Part shown: positions 17,222 to 26,312 of the stretch, piece after piece | Position numbering within the stretch: the stretch's first letter is position 1 | Layout: the number at the start of each line of letters is the position of its first letter | Origin: Tepidibacillus fermentans | Lineage (GTDB): Bacteria > Bacillota > Bacilli > Tepidibacillales > Tepidibacillaceae | Reading direction: 5' to 3' | Assembly (NCBI RefSeq): GCF_004342885.1 | Contig: NZ_SMAB01000008.1 | Span: 29,972-93,971, forward strand | Length of the DNA stretch: 64,000 nucleotides | Translations under genes and position numbers: made by a program | The notes under the pieces: model-generated | Database searches by the model: none | What the model saw: the letters and a program-made list of their open reading frames with translations, nothing else | Told to the model about the DNA's origin: nothing

Positions 17222-17901
17222 TAAATGATCTGAACTTGTACAGAAATGGGATAATGATCAGACAGGTTTATTTTGAACACATCGTAATCAATGACGCGAA
17301 TGTTCGCTGAATGAAAGATATAGTCAATCCGCTGTTTAGAAAAGGGCATCGTGGGTAAATGCCCTTTTTTCATCATTAGAGCGGCGTCAAAACAACCAAA
17401 ACGATCAAGTGAGAGAGAGGGTGTATTGAAATCCCCCATCATAAGAAATGGGGAAGTAAGTGCCTGAATATATTCAGTGATTCGCTGAAGTTGCTGAATT
17501 CTCTCTACATAAGACAAGCCTAAATGGGTATTTAAAATATGAACCTTTCTCTCGTTTACCTGTATTACAGTATCTAAAAGGCCCCGTTGTTCTTTTTGAC
17601 TAGGGAGTAAAAGATGTGAAGTAGACAAGATAGGAAAACGACTAAAAGTAGCTAGGCCATAGTTGCCATTGCCAATAGGTACATGGGGGGCAAAACGGCC
17701 TGTAAGTTTGAGGGCGTTTTGTAAAGCGGTAAATTGGTGTCCTCGTTTATTATTTTCATTAATCTCTTGGATGGTAATCATATCGGCATCTTGATCGGCT
17801 AAAAAACGGATTAAAGAGCGAAATGTCGGGACTAGCCAAAAATTCTTTCCACTATGGATATTGTAACTTATGATTTTTAACAGGTTGTGCTGGTTAACCA
17901 T
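17221..17901 (-). CDS. Endonuclease/exonuclease/phosphatase family protein
   Basis: Metal-dependent phosphoesterase of the EEP (exonuclease III/sphingomyelinase/DNase I) superfamily, 226 residues. Motifs: LKIISYNIHSGKN, ITIQEIN (metal Glu), LNTHLGLS, MGDFNTPS and the terminal LSDHYPISV His. ATG at 17901 follows GGAAGGAG; upstream in-frame codons begin with TTG and lie on the ribosome binding site. No signal peptide. Substrate unknown. Confidence 0.85.
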   Translation of the reverse strand: MVNQHNLLKIISYNIHSGKNFWLVPTFRSLIRFLADQDADMITIQEINENNKRGHQFTALQNALKLTGRFAPHVPIGNGNYGLATFSRFPILSTSHLLLPSQKEQRGLLDTVIQVNERKVHILNTHLGLSYVERIQQLQRITEYIQALTSPFLMMGDFNTPSLSLDRFGCFDAALMMKKGHLPTMPFSKQRIDYIFHSANIRVIDYDVFKINLSDHYPISVQVQII

Positions 17902-17998
17902 TTGTTGAATCTCCTTCCCATAGAAGAACAATCATACTATACTATAGTATGAGTATAGGGTTATGATACCATTCAATCATAGATAGGAGCTTTGGGCC

Positions 17999-18742
17999 AT
18001 GAGAAGGATTCAAGTCATTGCACATCGTGGAGCTTCAGCCATTAGTCCAGAAAATACAATGATTGCTTTTCAAAGGGCGATTCACATTGGGGCAGATGCC
18101 ATAGAGACTGATGTTCAAATGACAAAAGATGGTCATCTCGTTCTCATCCATGATGAGCGTGTAAATCGAACGACAAATGGGAGTGGATTTGTAAAAGATT
18201 ATACGTTAAACGAACTTAGAAAACTTGATGCAGGAAGTTGGTTTTCCTCTGTTTACCAGAACGAAAAAATACCGATGATCGATGAATTTTTTACTTTGAT
18301 CAAATCAACCGATATATGGGTAAATGTTGAGATCAAAAATGGCTACTTTATGTACCCGGGAATCGAAGAAAAGTTAATTGGAAAAATAAAAGAATATGAT
18401 TTGCTTTCCCGTGTTGTTGTTTCTAGTTTTAATCATTATTCTTTATTAAAAATCCATCAAATCGCCCCTTACATCAAAACGGCAATCCTTTATATGACAA
18501 ACCTATTTGAACCATGGAACTATGCGCGAATGATTGGCGCAAGTAGTTTGCATCCATATAAAAAATCCTTGTCGAAAGAGATCGTTGATTATGCCCATCA
18601 AATGGGATTCACGGTCTATCCTTTTACTGTTGATGACAAGGAAGAGATGAAGAATTTAATTCAAATGGGAGTCGAAGGTATCATGACGAATGTGCCAGAC
18701 CGATTGATTTTGTTCATTCGTGAATTAGGAGGAGAAGCATGA
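17999..18742 (+). CDS. Glycerophosphodiester phosphodiesterase
   Basis: GDPD-family enzyme (247 aa) hydrolysing glycerophosphodiesters to glycerol-3-phosphate and an alcohol. HRGASAISPENTM, ETDVQMTKDGHLVLIHDE and VNVEIKNG contain the catalytic His pair and metal-binding Glu/Asp. It lacks a signal peptide, so it is probably intracellular (UgpQ-like) rather than a secreted GlpQ. Its stop overlaps the trmB start (ATGA). Confidence 0.92.
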   Translation: MRRIQVIAHRGASAISPENTMIAFQRAIHIGADAIETDVQMTKDGHLVLIHDERVNRTTNGSGFVKDYTLNELRKLDAGSWFSSVYQNEKIPMIDEFFTLIKSTDIWVNVEIKNGYFMYPGIEEKLIGKIKEYDLLSRVVVSSFNHYSLLKIHQIAPYIKTAILYMTNLFEPWNYARMIGASSLHPYKKSLSKEIVDYAHQMGFTVYPFTVDDKEEMKNLIQMGVEGIMTNVPDRLILFIRELGGEA

Positions 18743-19386
18743 GACTACGCAAAAAACCTTGGGTAAAAGATGAAATTTTTCAGTATACATCTTATTCTGT
18801 AAAAGAACCAAGGGAATGGAAAGGAAAATGGAGGACATTATTTGGAAATGATTATCCCATTCATGTCGAGTTTGGAACGGGAAGGGGTAATTTTATCACG
18901 ACACTTGCGAAGCAAAATCCAGAGATCAATTATATCGCGCTCGAACAAAAACAAGAAGTACTGGTTCAAGCGGTACGTAAAGCAGTAGCCTTAGAATTAA
19001 AGAACATTCGGTTTATCTTAGGGAACGCCAATTTTGTATTGGATTTCTTTTCAGATGATGAAATCGCAAGAATTTATTTGAATTTTGTTGATCCGTGGCC
19101 AAAAAATCGGCATGCAAAACGCCGGTTAACCCATCAAAATTATTTAAATATGTATCAACAAATTTTACAAAAAAATGGCTCGATTCATTTGAAAACCGAC
19201 AATGAAATTCTTTTTGAATTTTCATTAAATGAGTTGAGTCTTCATCCGTTCTACCAATTGCATGATATCTCGCTAAACTTATATCGGAATGAAGAAAATC
19301 TAGAAAAACATGTGCAAACTGAATATGAGCTGAAATTCCTTGAACAAGGCAAACCCATCTATCGACTCGAGGCGACATTGATCTAG
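18739..19386 (+). CDS. trmB: tRNA (guanine-N7-)-methyltransferase
   Basis: SAM-dependent enzyme forming m7G46 in tRNA. The SAM motif is EFGTGRGNF (about 36-44), and NFVDPWPKNRHAKRR is the TrmB signature. The C-terminus has YELKFLEQGKPIYRLEA. The 215-residue length is typical. Translationally coupled to the glycerophosphodiesterase by a 4-bp overlap, with GGAGGAG just upstream. Confidence 0.95.
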   Translation: MRLRKKPWVKDEIFQYTSYSVKEPREWKGKWRTLFGNDYPIHVEFGTGRGNFITTLAKQNPEINYIALEQKQEVLVQAVRKAVALELKNIRFILGNANFVLDFFSDDEIARIYLNFVDPWPKNRHAKRRLTHQNYLNMYQQILQKNGSIHLKTDNEILFEFSLNELSLHPFYQLHDISLNLYRNEENLEKHVQTEYELKFLEQGKPIYRLEATLI

Positions 19387-19396
19387 TTAAGAAACT

Positions 19397-19508
19397 GGCT
19401 TGTATGATTCTATAAGCTGCGACTTTCGTGAGCGAGCTTTCCCACTTACTGTTTATTCATGGAAAGCCGCGAGGGATCGGAGCAGCGTTAAAACATACAA
19501 GCCTATTT
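19397..19508. repeat. Full-length 107-bp palindromic element (GGCTTGTATG ends)
   Basis: Perfect 10-bp terminal inverted repeats GGCTTGTATG (19397-19406) and CATACAAGCC (19494-19503). Nested inside are further complementary pairs: GCTGC/GCAGC and GCTTTCC/GGAAAGC. It starts 10 bp after trmB stop and is followed by TATTTTT. A homologous element lies inverted at 29016-29115, sharing the blocks AGCGAGCTTTCCCAC and GGAGCAGCGTT. It may act as a bidirectional terminator between trmB and the convergent symporter gene. Confidence 0.8.
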
Positions 19509-19518
19509 TTACCGCAAA

Positions 19519-20838
19519 CTATTTCGTTGTAAGATTCTGTGGATCACTGACCGATGCAATAATGGATGGTAATTTTTCACCATTTAAGATTTTTTTTGCT
19601 CGATTTTCGTCAAATTCTTTTTCCCATTTTGCAACAACAATGGTAGCGACACCATTACCGATTAAATTGGTGATCGCACGAGCTTCTGACATAAAGCGAT
19701 CAACACCTAGGAGCAGTGTTAATGCGGCAACAGGTAATGTATGAATACTAGATAATGTAGCAGCAAGTGTAATGAATCCGCCGCCAGTAACTGCTGCAGC
19801 TCCTTTTGATGTTAACATGAGTACAGCTAAGATCGTTAATTCTTGACCAAGTGTTAATGGTGTATTGGTTGCTTGTGCGATGAAGATTGCAGCCATGGTT
19901 AGATAAATTGATGTTCCATCAAGGTTGAAGGAATAACCCGTTGGAATCACCATACCGACAACAGATTTGGAAGCACCAAGTTCCTCCATCTTGGTCATCA
20001 TTCGCGGAAGAACTGATTCAGAAGATGAAGTTCCTAGAACGATAAAGATTTCTTCTTTAATATATTTTAAGTACTTCCAGATGCTAAAACCATTCATTTT
20101 GGCAATTAGACCAAGAACGACAAATACAAATAATGCACTTGTTGTATAAACCCCTGCCATTAATTTACCAAGGGACAAGAGAGTATGAATTCCATATTTT
20201 CCAATCGTAAAGGACATCGCACCAAAGGCGCCTAAAGGAGCTAATTTCATAATCATACCGACAATACCAAATAATCCATGGGAGAATTGGTCGATGATTT
20301 TGACCAAAGGTTTTGCTTTTTCTCCCATTGCAGATAAAGAAAGCCCGAGCAAGATCGAAAATAATAAGACCTGTAAAATCTCTCCTTCAGCAAAAGCACC
20401 CACAACATTTGAAGGAATGATATTCATTAGGAATTCGGTTGTACTTAAATGTTTCGCTGCATTCGTGTAACTTGCGATTGCCGAAGCATCCATTGTTGAA
20501 ACATCGGCATTGATTCCAGCACCTGGTTGATAAATTTTCACAACGATTAATCCTATGAAAAGTGCAATAGTAGTAACCACTTCAAAATAGATCAATGCTT
20601 TTAGTCCGACACGCCCTACCTTTTTCATATCTCCCATATTGGCAATTCCCACAACAACGGTAGAGAAAATAATTGGAGCAATCAACATTTTGATCAATTT
20701 AATGAATCCATCACCTAATGGCTTCATTTTCACCGCTACCTCAGGATAGAAGAAACCAAGGAGTATTCCGATGAGGATAGCGACTAAAACGCGAAAATAA
20801 AGACTGTGATAAATTTTTTTCTTTTTTGTTTGTTCCAT
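19519..20838 (-). CDS. Dicarboxylate/amino-acid:cation symporter (DctA/GltP family)
   Basis: DAACS-family secondary transporter of 439 residues with eight predicted membrane segments. Signatures: the serine-rich [14 protein letters not shown] (re-entrant loop 1), [14 protein letters not shown] and [19 protein letters not shown]. Substrates in the family are C4-dicarboxylates, glutamate or aspartate; which one cannot be read from sequence alone. ATG at 20838 has GGGAGAG upstream. Divergent from the FadR-type regulator, so it may share its control region. Confidence 0.92.
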   Translation of the reverse strand: MEQTKKKKIYHSLYFRVLVAILIGILLGFFYPEVAVKMKPLGDGFIKLIKMLIAPIIFSTVVVGIANMGDMKKVGRVGLKALIYFEVVTTIALFIGLIVVKIYQPGAGINADVSTMDASAIASYTNAAKHLSTTEFLMNIIPSNVVGAFAEGEILQVLLFSILLGLSLSAMGEKAKPLVKIIDQFSHGLFGIVGMIMKLAPLGAFGAMSFTIGKYGIHTLLSLGKLMAGVYTTSALFVFVVLGLIAKMNGFSIWKYLKYIKEEIFIVLGTSSSESVLPRMMTKMEELGASKSVVGMVIPTGYSFNLDGTSIYLTMAAIFIAQATNTPLTLGQELTILAVLMLTSKGAAAVTGGGFITLAATLSSIHTLPVAALTLLLGVDRFMSEARAITNLIGNGVATIVVAKWEKEFDENRAKKILNGEKLPSIIASVSDPQNLTTK

Positions 20839-21067
20839 ACTTACTCTCCCACTTTTCAATATTAGGCGTAAAATTTAAAAAATTTTCTCTCTTTCTAATA
20901 GTATTATAATACATAGGTTCTTGTTTTGTACATGTAAATTATATGAATTATATATATTTTATTGTTATTCAAAAATAAATAATATTCATAAAATAACATA
21001 ATTATTGAAATACTTAAAAAAATATTGCGTAAATTAATTTTCAGAATATATAATAAAAATGTAAAGG

Positions 21068-21088
21068 TTAGGTGGTCAGGACACCTAA
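21068..21088. promoter_or_regulatory. Palindromic operator candidate for the FCD/GntR regulator
   Basis: TTAGGTG-N7-CACCTAA is a perfect inverted repeat in the 304-bp divergent region between the symporter (start 20838) and the regulator (start 21143). FadR-subfamily repressors bind short palindromes with a TGGT...ACC core, which partly matches here (TGGTCAGGACACC). The rest of this intergenic region is AT-rich and shows no gene. Confidence 0.5.
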
Positions 21089-21142
21089 TGGTTGATCCGA
21101 TAATAGCGAGGGAAGAAACTAGATTTTCTTAGGAGAGTTTTT

Positions 21143-21838
21143 ATGATTTTTGAACCGATTAAAAAGAAAAGAGTTTATCAAATTGTTATTGAACGAATAA
21201 AATCTTCCGTTGAATCTGGGCAATTAAAGCCCGGAGATAAATTGCCTTCAGAAAGAGAAATGGCCAAATTACTACAAGTGTCTCGTTCTGCAGTTAGAGA
21301 AGCCCTTAGTGTTATGGAATACTATGGAATGGTGGAAATTAAAACAGGAATAGGGGTTTTTTTAGTTGAAGGTCAAATTCATCAACTATTAAATAAGATG
21401 AACATTCTACTGTTTGATGATGGAATACAATTGGTAGAAGTATTAGAAGTAAGACAAGGGATTGAATCACAAGCTGCTTATTTAGCTGCTAAAAGAGCCA
21501 CTTTAGAAGATTTGACAAAGATAAAGAAAGCGCTTACAAAACTAGAAAAAGCTGTAATAGAAAATAAAATTGCGGCAAAAGAAGATTACGAATTTCATCG
21601 TGCTGTTGTTCAAGCCAGTAAAAATCAAATGCTAATGCAAATGATTTATCTTATTGCAGATTATTTTATCCTAGGACTAAACAAAAGCAGGGGGGAGTCT
21701 TTAAAAATACCAGGTAGAAGTCAACAAATTTTAAATGAACATAAAGAGATATATGATGCGATTGTCGCAAAAGATCCAAATCTTGCTAGTAAAAAGATGT
21801 GGGACCATTTAGAACATGTGAAGTCGAGGTTTAATTAA
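21143..21838 (+). CDS. FadR-subfamily GntR transcriptional regulator
   Basis: N-terminal winged helix with LKPGDKLPSEREMAKLLQVS and SRSAVREALSVMEYYG, followed by a C-terminal FCD domain (LEVRQGIESQAAYLAAKRA; metal/ligand residues in YEFHRAVVQAS). FCD regulators usually sense carboxylates such as lactate, glycolate or gluconate. The gene opens the TRAP/LarA-like/GlcDF cluster in the same direction, so it is the probable local regulator. TAGGAGAG precedes ATG. Confidence 0.9.
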   Translation: MIFEPIKKKRVYQIVIERIKSSVESGQLKPGDKLPSEREMAKLLQVSRSAVREALSVMEYYGMVEIKTGIGVFLVEGQIHQLLNKMNILLFDDGIQLVEVLEVRQGIESQAAYLAAKRATLEDLTKIKKALTKLEKAVIENKIAAKEDYEFHRAVVQASKNQMLMQMIYLIADYFILGLNKSRGESLKIPGRSQQILNEHKEIYDAIVAKDPNLASKKMWDHLEHVKSRFN

Positions 21839-21955
21839 AGGGGAGGGATAAATAAAAGTTTTAAGAAGGTGGTGACTTTTTTATTCATTCAATTTTATTA
21901 GAGGAAATTTTAAGCTTATTATTCTAATGCCAAATTAAAATAAAAGAGAGGGAGA

Positions 21956-22984
21956 ATGATGAGGAAAAAAGGGTTGAAAATTATAGCAATGATCGTAATG
22001 ATCAGTATGATGGTTAGTCTGATAGGATGTTCATCATCATCCACTTCAGGTAATAGTGGGGACGGTGTAAAATTTATTAATATTGCTACCGCTTCAACAG
22101 GTGGAACCTATTATCCAATTGGAGTAGGCATGGCGACCTTATGGACAGAAAAGTTGAAAGGGGTTAATGCAAGTGCCCAATCCTCGGCAGGTTCAGTAGA
22201 AAACATTGAACTATTAAGAAATGGGGAAGCACAACTGGCGATTTTTCAGGGACTAATTGGTTCTATGGCTTACCAAGGAAAAGGTATCTTTGAAGGGAAA
22301 AAATATGATGGATTGCGTTCAATTTCCATGCTTTGGCCAAATGTTGAACATTTTGTTTTAAAAGAAAATCTAGCTAAAACAGGAAACATTCTCGATTTAA
22401 AGGGATCGAATTTTTCCGTGGGACCGCAAGCAAGTGGAACAGAACAATCCACAATGGTTATCTTTGAAGGAGTCGGCCTTTCAAAAGCAGATATTAAACC
22501 TGATTATCTTGGTTATAATGATTCAGCTGAAGCTATAAAAGATGGTAGAATAAGTGGTGCATCAATGCCAGCAGGTATTCCCGTAGCAGCAGTTACTGAT
22601 TTATATGCAAGTAAAGCCGGTGTCAAGGTACTTGAGTTCACAGATGAACAATTAGCAAGTATTAACAAGTTGTATAATACTTGGTTCCGTTTCGTCATTC
22701 CTGTTGGAACCTATCCAGGTCAAAAAGAAGAGATTAAAACAATTGCTCAACCTAACTGGTTAGGTGTAGCCAATACAGTAGATGAAAAATTAGTTTACGA
22801 TTTAACGAAGACTTTATTTGAAAATTTAGATTATATGTACTCTGTGCATAACAGTGCTAAGAATATTAAGTTGGAAACGGCCTTAAATGGTTTGCCTGTA
22901 CCATTACACATCGGGGCATATAAATATTTTAAAGAAAAAGGACTCAAGATTCCAGAATACCTAATACCGCCAGAAGCTAAATAA
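21956..22984 (+). CDS. TRAP transporter solute receptor, TAXI family (lipoprotein)
   Basis: Extracytoplasmic substrate-binding protein of a TAXI-type TRAP system. The lipoprotein signal peptide ends in SLIGC, so the protein is anchored to the outer face of the membrane. FINIATASTGGTYYPIGVGM and VGPQASGTEQSTMVIFEG are TAXI signatures. Tandem ATG codons at 21956 and 21959 follow AGAGGGAG; the second has the better spacing. The fused TRAP permease follows after 63 bp containing a hairpin. Substrate unknown; the neighbours point to a 2-hydroxy acid or other carboxylate. Confidence 0.93.
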   Translation: MMRKKGLKIIAMIVMISMMVSLIGCSSSSTSGNSGDGVKFINIATASTGGTYYPIGVGMATLWTEKLKGVNASAQSSAGSVENIELLRNGEAQLAIFQGLIGSMAYQGKGIFEGKKYDGLRSISMLWPNVEHFVLKENLAKTGNILDLKGSNFSVGPQASGTEQSTMVIFEGVGLSKADIKPDYLGYNDSAEAIKDGRISGASMPAGIPVAAVTDLYASKAGVKVLEFTDEQLASINKLYNTWFRFVIPVGTYPGQKEEIKTIAQPNWLGVANTVDEKLVYDLTKTLFENLDYMYSVHNSAKNIKLETALNGLPVPLHIGAYKYFKEKGLKIPEYLIPPEAK

Positions 22985-22995
22985 ACGAAAATTAA

Positions 22996-23015
22996 AGGGT
23001 GGCATAAACCACCCT
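22996..23015 (+). other. Intercistronic stem-loop between receptor and permease genes
   Basis: AGGGTGG and CCACCCT arms with a 6-base loop, no T run. In transporter operons such hairpins often protect the upstream mRNA or lower downstream expression, giving more receptor than permease. That role is inferred. Confidence 0.5.
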
Positions 23016-23047
23016 ATCACCATCTTTATTTAGGAGGACATAGATAA

Positions 23048-25000
23048 ATGGAATCTAAAAAGACGGGAAAAGAAAAACAGGAAGCATTAAATTTTCAGCG
23101 TCAATTGACTGGATTTCAAGGGAAAATCGTTGCAGTGATTGCCGTTCTTTTTTCTATCTTTCAGATCTATGCCAATAGTATTGGTACAATTCAAGAAATT
23201 CACCGAAATGCGATTCACTTAGGATTTTTATTGGTTTTATCCTTTTTGCTATATCCAAGAAATAAGAAATCGAATATCCATAAATTTAGCCTATGGGATA
23301 TTCTTCTAGCTATTGGCGGGGTTATCGTAGGTTTATATATCGTTATCTTTTATAAAGATATCTTTGTTGTCCGAGGTGGGCAAGCCAATTTACTAGATTA
23401 TGTTGTGGCGGGATTAGCAATTGTCCTTACCCTAATTGCTGGAAAAAGGACGATTGGTTGGTTTATACCCATTCTTGGTATCATATTTTTACTCTATGCT
23501 AGATTTGGTGAATTTTCCTTTTTAGGAATGTTTGCTCATCAAAACTTTACAACAGAACGTTTACTTTACCGTATGTATATGACAACAGAAGGATTGTTAG
23601 GAATAACGATTTCTATATCATCTACTTACATCTTCTTATTTATTTTATTTGGTGCCTTTCTTAGTGCTAGTGGTGCCGCTGATTTATTTAATGATTTAGC
23701 CTTAGCGATAGCAGGTAAGAGACGTGGTGGCCCTGCTCAGGTAGCTATTCTTTCTAGCGCGATGATGGGGACATTAAGTGGAAGTGCTGTAGCAAATGTA
23801 GCTACTACAGGTACATTTACGATTCCCTTAATGAAAAAGATCGGTTATGCACCACATTTTGCTGGTGCAGTAGAAGCTGCGTCTTCTACTGGCGGGATGA
23901 TGATGCCACCAATCATGGGTGCTGCCGCTTTTATTATGGCAGGTTTTGTAGGTGTTCCTTATTCAACAGTAATGTTGGCTGCTGTGATTCCGGCCTTGCT
24001 TTATTATGCAGGGGTAATCATTATGGTGGATATAGAAGCTAAACGTTTGGGTCTTAGCGGATTAAGTGATGAAACATTACCAAGAGTTTGGGATGTTTTA
24101 AAAAAACGGGGGTTACTATTATTACCAATTGTTGTGATCGTATGGACACTTATAGAAGGAAGAACCCCGCTATTTGCTGGTTTTGCTGGAATTATTTCCA
24201 CCATTTTAGTAAGTTGGTTTCATAAAGATACAAGGATTGGCCCGAAGAAAATTTTAAAAGCTTTTGAAGAGGCTGGAAGAGGCGCTATACAAGTTGGTAT
24301 TGCAACAGCTGCAACTGGAATTATCGTCGGTGTAGTGGGTATGACAGGAGTAGGATCTGTACTTGCTTATAACATCTTAAAAATTTCCTTTGGCCAAGTA
24401 TCGGTTGCTTTAGTATTAGTTATGTTAACGGCGATCGTTTTAAGTTTAGGATTACCTTCAACTGCTTTATATATTGTGGTTGCGGTTACAGCAGCACCCG
24501 CATTAATAAAAGCAGGTATTCATCCCCTTGCAGCACATTTTTTCGTCTTTTGGTTTGGCGTATTATCTAATGTTACACCTCCTGTCGCATTAGCATCTTA
24601 TACGGCTGGAGGAATTGCAGGAGCCGACCCGATGAAAACAGGATGGACAGGATTAAAATTAACAGTTGCAGGCTTTATTATCCCGTTTATGTTTGCTTAT
24701 AATCCTGTCATTTTGATGCAAACGCCAGATGGAAGTCCTGTTCCGTTTGATAAAGTTATCTTGGCAGCTATTACTGGAATAATCGGAGTATTTGCTCTTG
24801 CCGTTGCTGTTCTAAATTACTATCGTACATCTTTAAATTGGCTGGAAAGAATTCTATTCTTCTTAGCAGCGATTTTTATGATTAAACCTGGGATGATTAC
24901 TGATGCTATTGGAATTGGGTTACTCGCTATTGCTTTATTTATCCAGATAAAGAAACAAAAAGATATCAATAGAGGTGCCAATCATGAATACTTGGCCTAA
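23048..25000 (+). CDS. TRAP transporter permease, fused 4TM/12TM type
   Basis: 650-residue membrane protein joining the small (DctQ-like) and large (DctM-like) TRAP subunits, the usual arrangement with TAXI receptors. Characteristic stretches: SGSAVANVATTGTFTIPLMK, EAASSTGGMMMPPIMGAAAF and GLPSTALYIVVAVTAAPAL. It couples substrate uptake to an ion gradient, typically Na+. TAGGAGGA precedes ATG. Its end overlaps the start of the LarA-like gene by 17 bp, implying translational coupling. Confidence 0.95.
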   Translation: MESKKTGKEKQEALNFQRQLTGFQGKIVAVIAVLFSIFQIYANSIGTIQEIHRNAIHLGFLLVLSFLLYPRNKKSNIHKFSLWDILLAIGGVIVGLYIVIFYKDIFVVRGGQANLLDYVVAGLAIVLTLIAGKRTIGWFIPILGIIFLLYARFGEFSFLGMFAHQNFTTERLLYRMYMTTEGLLGITISISSTYIFLFILFGAFLSASGAADLFNDLALAIAGKRRGGPAQVAILSSAMMGTLSGSAVANVATTGTFTIPLMKKIGYAPHFAGAVEAASSTGGMMMPPIMGAAAFIMAGFVGVPYSTVMLAAVIPALLYYAGVIIMVDIEAKRLGLSGLSDETLPRVWDVLKKRGLLLLPIVVIVWTLIEGRTPLFAGFAGIISTILVSWFHKDTRIGPKKILKAFEEAGRGAIQVGIATAATGIIVGVVGMTGVGSVLAYNILKISFGQVSVALVLVMLTAIVLSLGLPSTALYIVVAVTAAPALIKAGIHPLAAHFFVFWFGVLSNVTPPVALASYTAGGIAGADPMKTGWTGLKLTVAGFIIPFMFAYNPVILMQTPDGSPVPFDKVILAAITGIIGVFALAVAVLNYYRTSLNWLERILFFLAAIFMIKPGMITDAIGIGLLAIALFIQIKKQKDINRGANHEYLA

Positions 25001-26249
25001 GATATACAAAATCAAACAGACTTTTGCCAATCAACCTATTGTAAAGGATATTGAAGAAACGATTATTAAAGAAGTAGACTATGTGATGAATCAAAGTCAA
25101 CTACCAGTAGGATCAAGCATTGCAATTCCTGCTGGTAGTAGAGGGATATCCAATATTGTCATCATTTTAAAAACGATCGTTACAAAATTAAAGGGGATGG
25201 GGTATCACCCTTTCCTTTTTTCTGCAATGGGTAGTCATGGCGGAGGTACAAGTGAAGGGCAAAAAAGTATATTAGAAAGTCTTGGTATTACAGAAGACGT
25301 GATGAAATGTCCAGTTATCTCCTCTTCAGAGGTAGTTCAACTTGGAAATACAGATCAGGAGATAACAGGGCTACCTGTATATATAGCCAAAGAAGCAGTA
25401 AAAGCAGACGGAATACTTGTCGTTAATCGAATAAAAGCCCATACTTCTTTTACAGGAACATATGAAAGTGGATTACTCAAGATGATGGCAGTAGGGATGG
25501 GAAGAGCAAAGGGAGCATCAATGGTTCATTCATTGGGTGCGGAGTATCTTGCTAAGTCCATTCCTTCGATTGCCAAAAAGATGATAGAATTAGCCCCGAT
25601 TATTGGGGGTATTGGGATTATAGAAAATGCGTTCGAAGAAACAGCAATGATAAAAGGTTTATCTAAAAATGAGATTTTAAAAGAAGAAAAGAAACTGTTA
25701 CAAATAGCAAAATCCTATATGCCTAAACTTCCAGTAAAAGATATTGATTTAGCCATTATTTTACAGATGGGCAAGAACTATAGCGGTACAGGAATGGATA
25801 CGAATGTCATTGGTAGACTTCGGATCGAAGGAGTACCAGAACCTACTCATACGAATATCCGCTATCTTGCTGTTTTAGATTTATCTGAAGAATCTCATGG
25901 GAATGCAACTGGTATTGGTTTAGCTGATTTTACAACAGAAAAGTTAGTGAGAAAAATCGATAAACAGGCAACCTATCTAAATTGCATGACAAGCGGTTTT
26001 GTTACTAGAGCTGCAATACCTATGACTTTCCCGGATGATAAGACATTATTTGAAGGGATTGCAAAAGTATTTAAACGAGATGATTTATCATTTTTAAAAA
26101 TCGTCATTATAAAAAATACCTTACAAATTGATGAATTATGGGTTTCGGAAGCAATATTTCAAACTTTGAAAGGAGAAAGAAATATTGAATTACTGGAAGG
26201 TCCCCTAAGTATAAAGTTCGACGAAACGAATTCGATCATCTTAAATTAA
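24984..26249 (+). CDS. LarA-like protein (DUF2088, nickel-dependent racemase superfamily)
   Basis: 421-residue protein with the LarA N-terminal-domain pattern: IPAGSRG, then SAMGSHGGGTSEGQ (position of the LarA GTHR loop), VVNRIKAHTSFTG, and LLKMMAVGMGRAKGASMVH. The His of KAH, the Lys of LLKMM and the later His occupy places comparable to His174, Lys184 and His200 of lactate racemase, where Lys carries the nickel-pincer cofactor. Similarity is distant. LarA homologues isomerise several 2-hydroxy acids, so here it may interconvert isomers of the substrate imported by the TRAP system and oxidised by GlcDF. No larB, larC or larE is in the window. ATG at 24984 follows AGAGG. Confidence 0.7.
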   Translation: MNTWPKIYKIKQTFANQPIVKDIEETIIKEVDYVMNQSQLPVGSSIAIPAGSRGISNIVIILKTIVTKLKGMGYHPFLFSAMGSHGGGTSEGQKSILESLGITEDVMKCPVISSSEVVQLGNTDQEITGLPVYIAKEAVKADGILVVNRIKAHTSFTGTYESGLLKMMAVGMGRAKGASMVHSLGAEYLAKSIPSIAKKMIELAPIIGGIGIIENAFEETAMIKGLSKNEILKEEKKLLQIAKSYMPKLPVKDIDLAIILQMGKNYSGTGMDTNVIGRLRIEGVPEPTHTNIRYLAVLDLSEESHGNATGIGLADFTTEKLVRKIDKQATYLNCMTSGFVTRAAIPMTFPDDKTLFEGIAKVFKRDDLSFLKIVIIKNTLQIDELWVSEAIFQTLKGERNIELLEGPLSIKFDETNSIILN

Positions 26250-26312
26250 AAGTAAAGAGTAAGCAGTGGTGAGGAATGTCTTTATGCAAGGCAATTTTGG
26301 GAGGGGATAATA

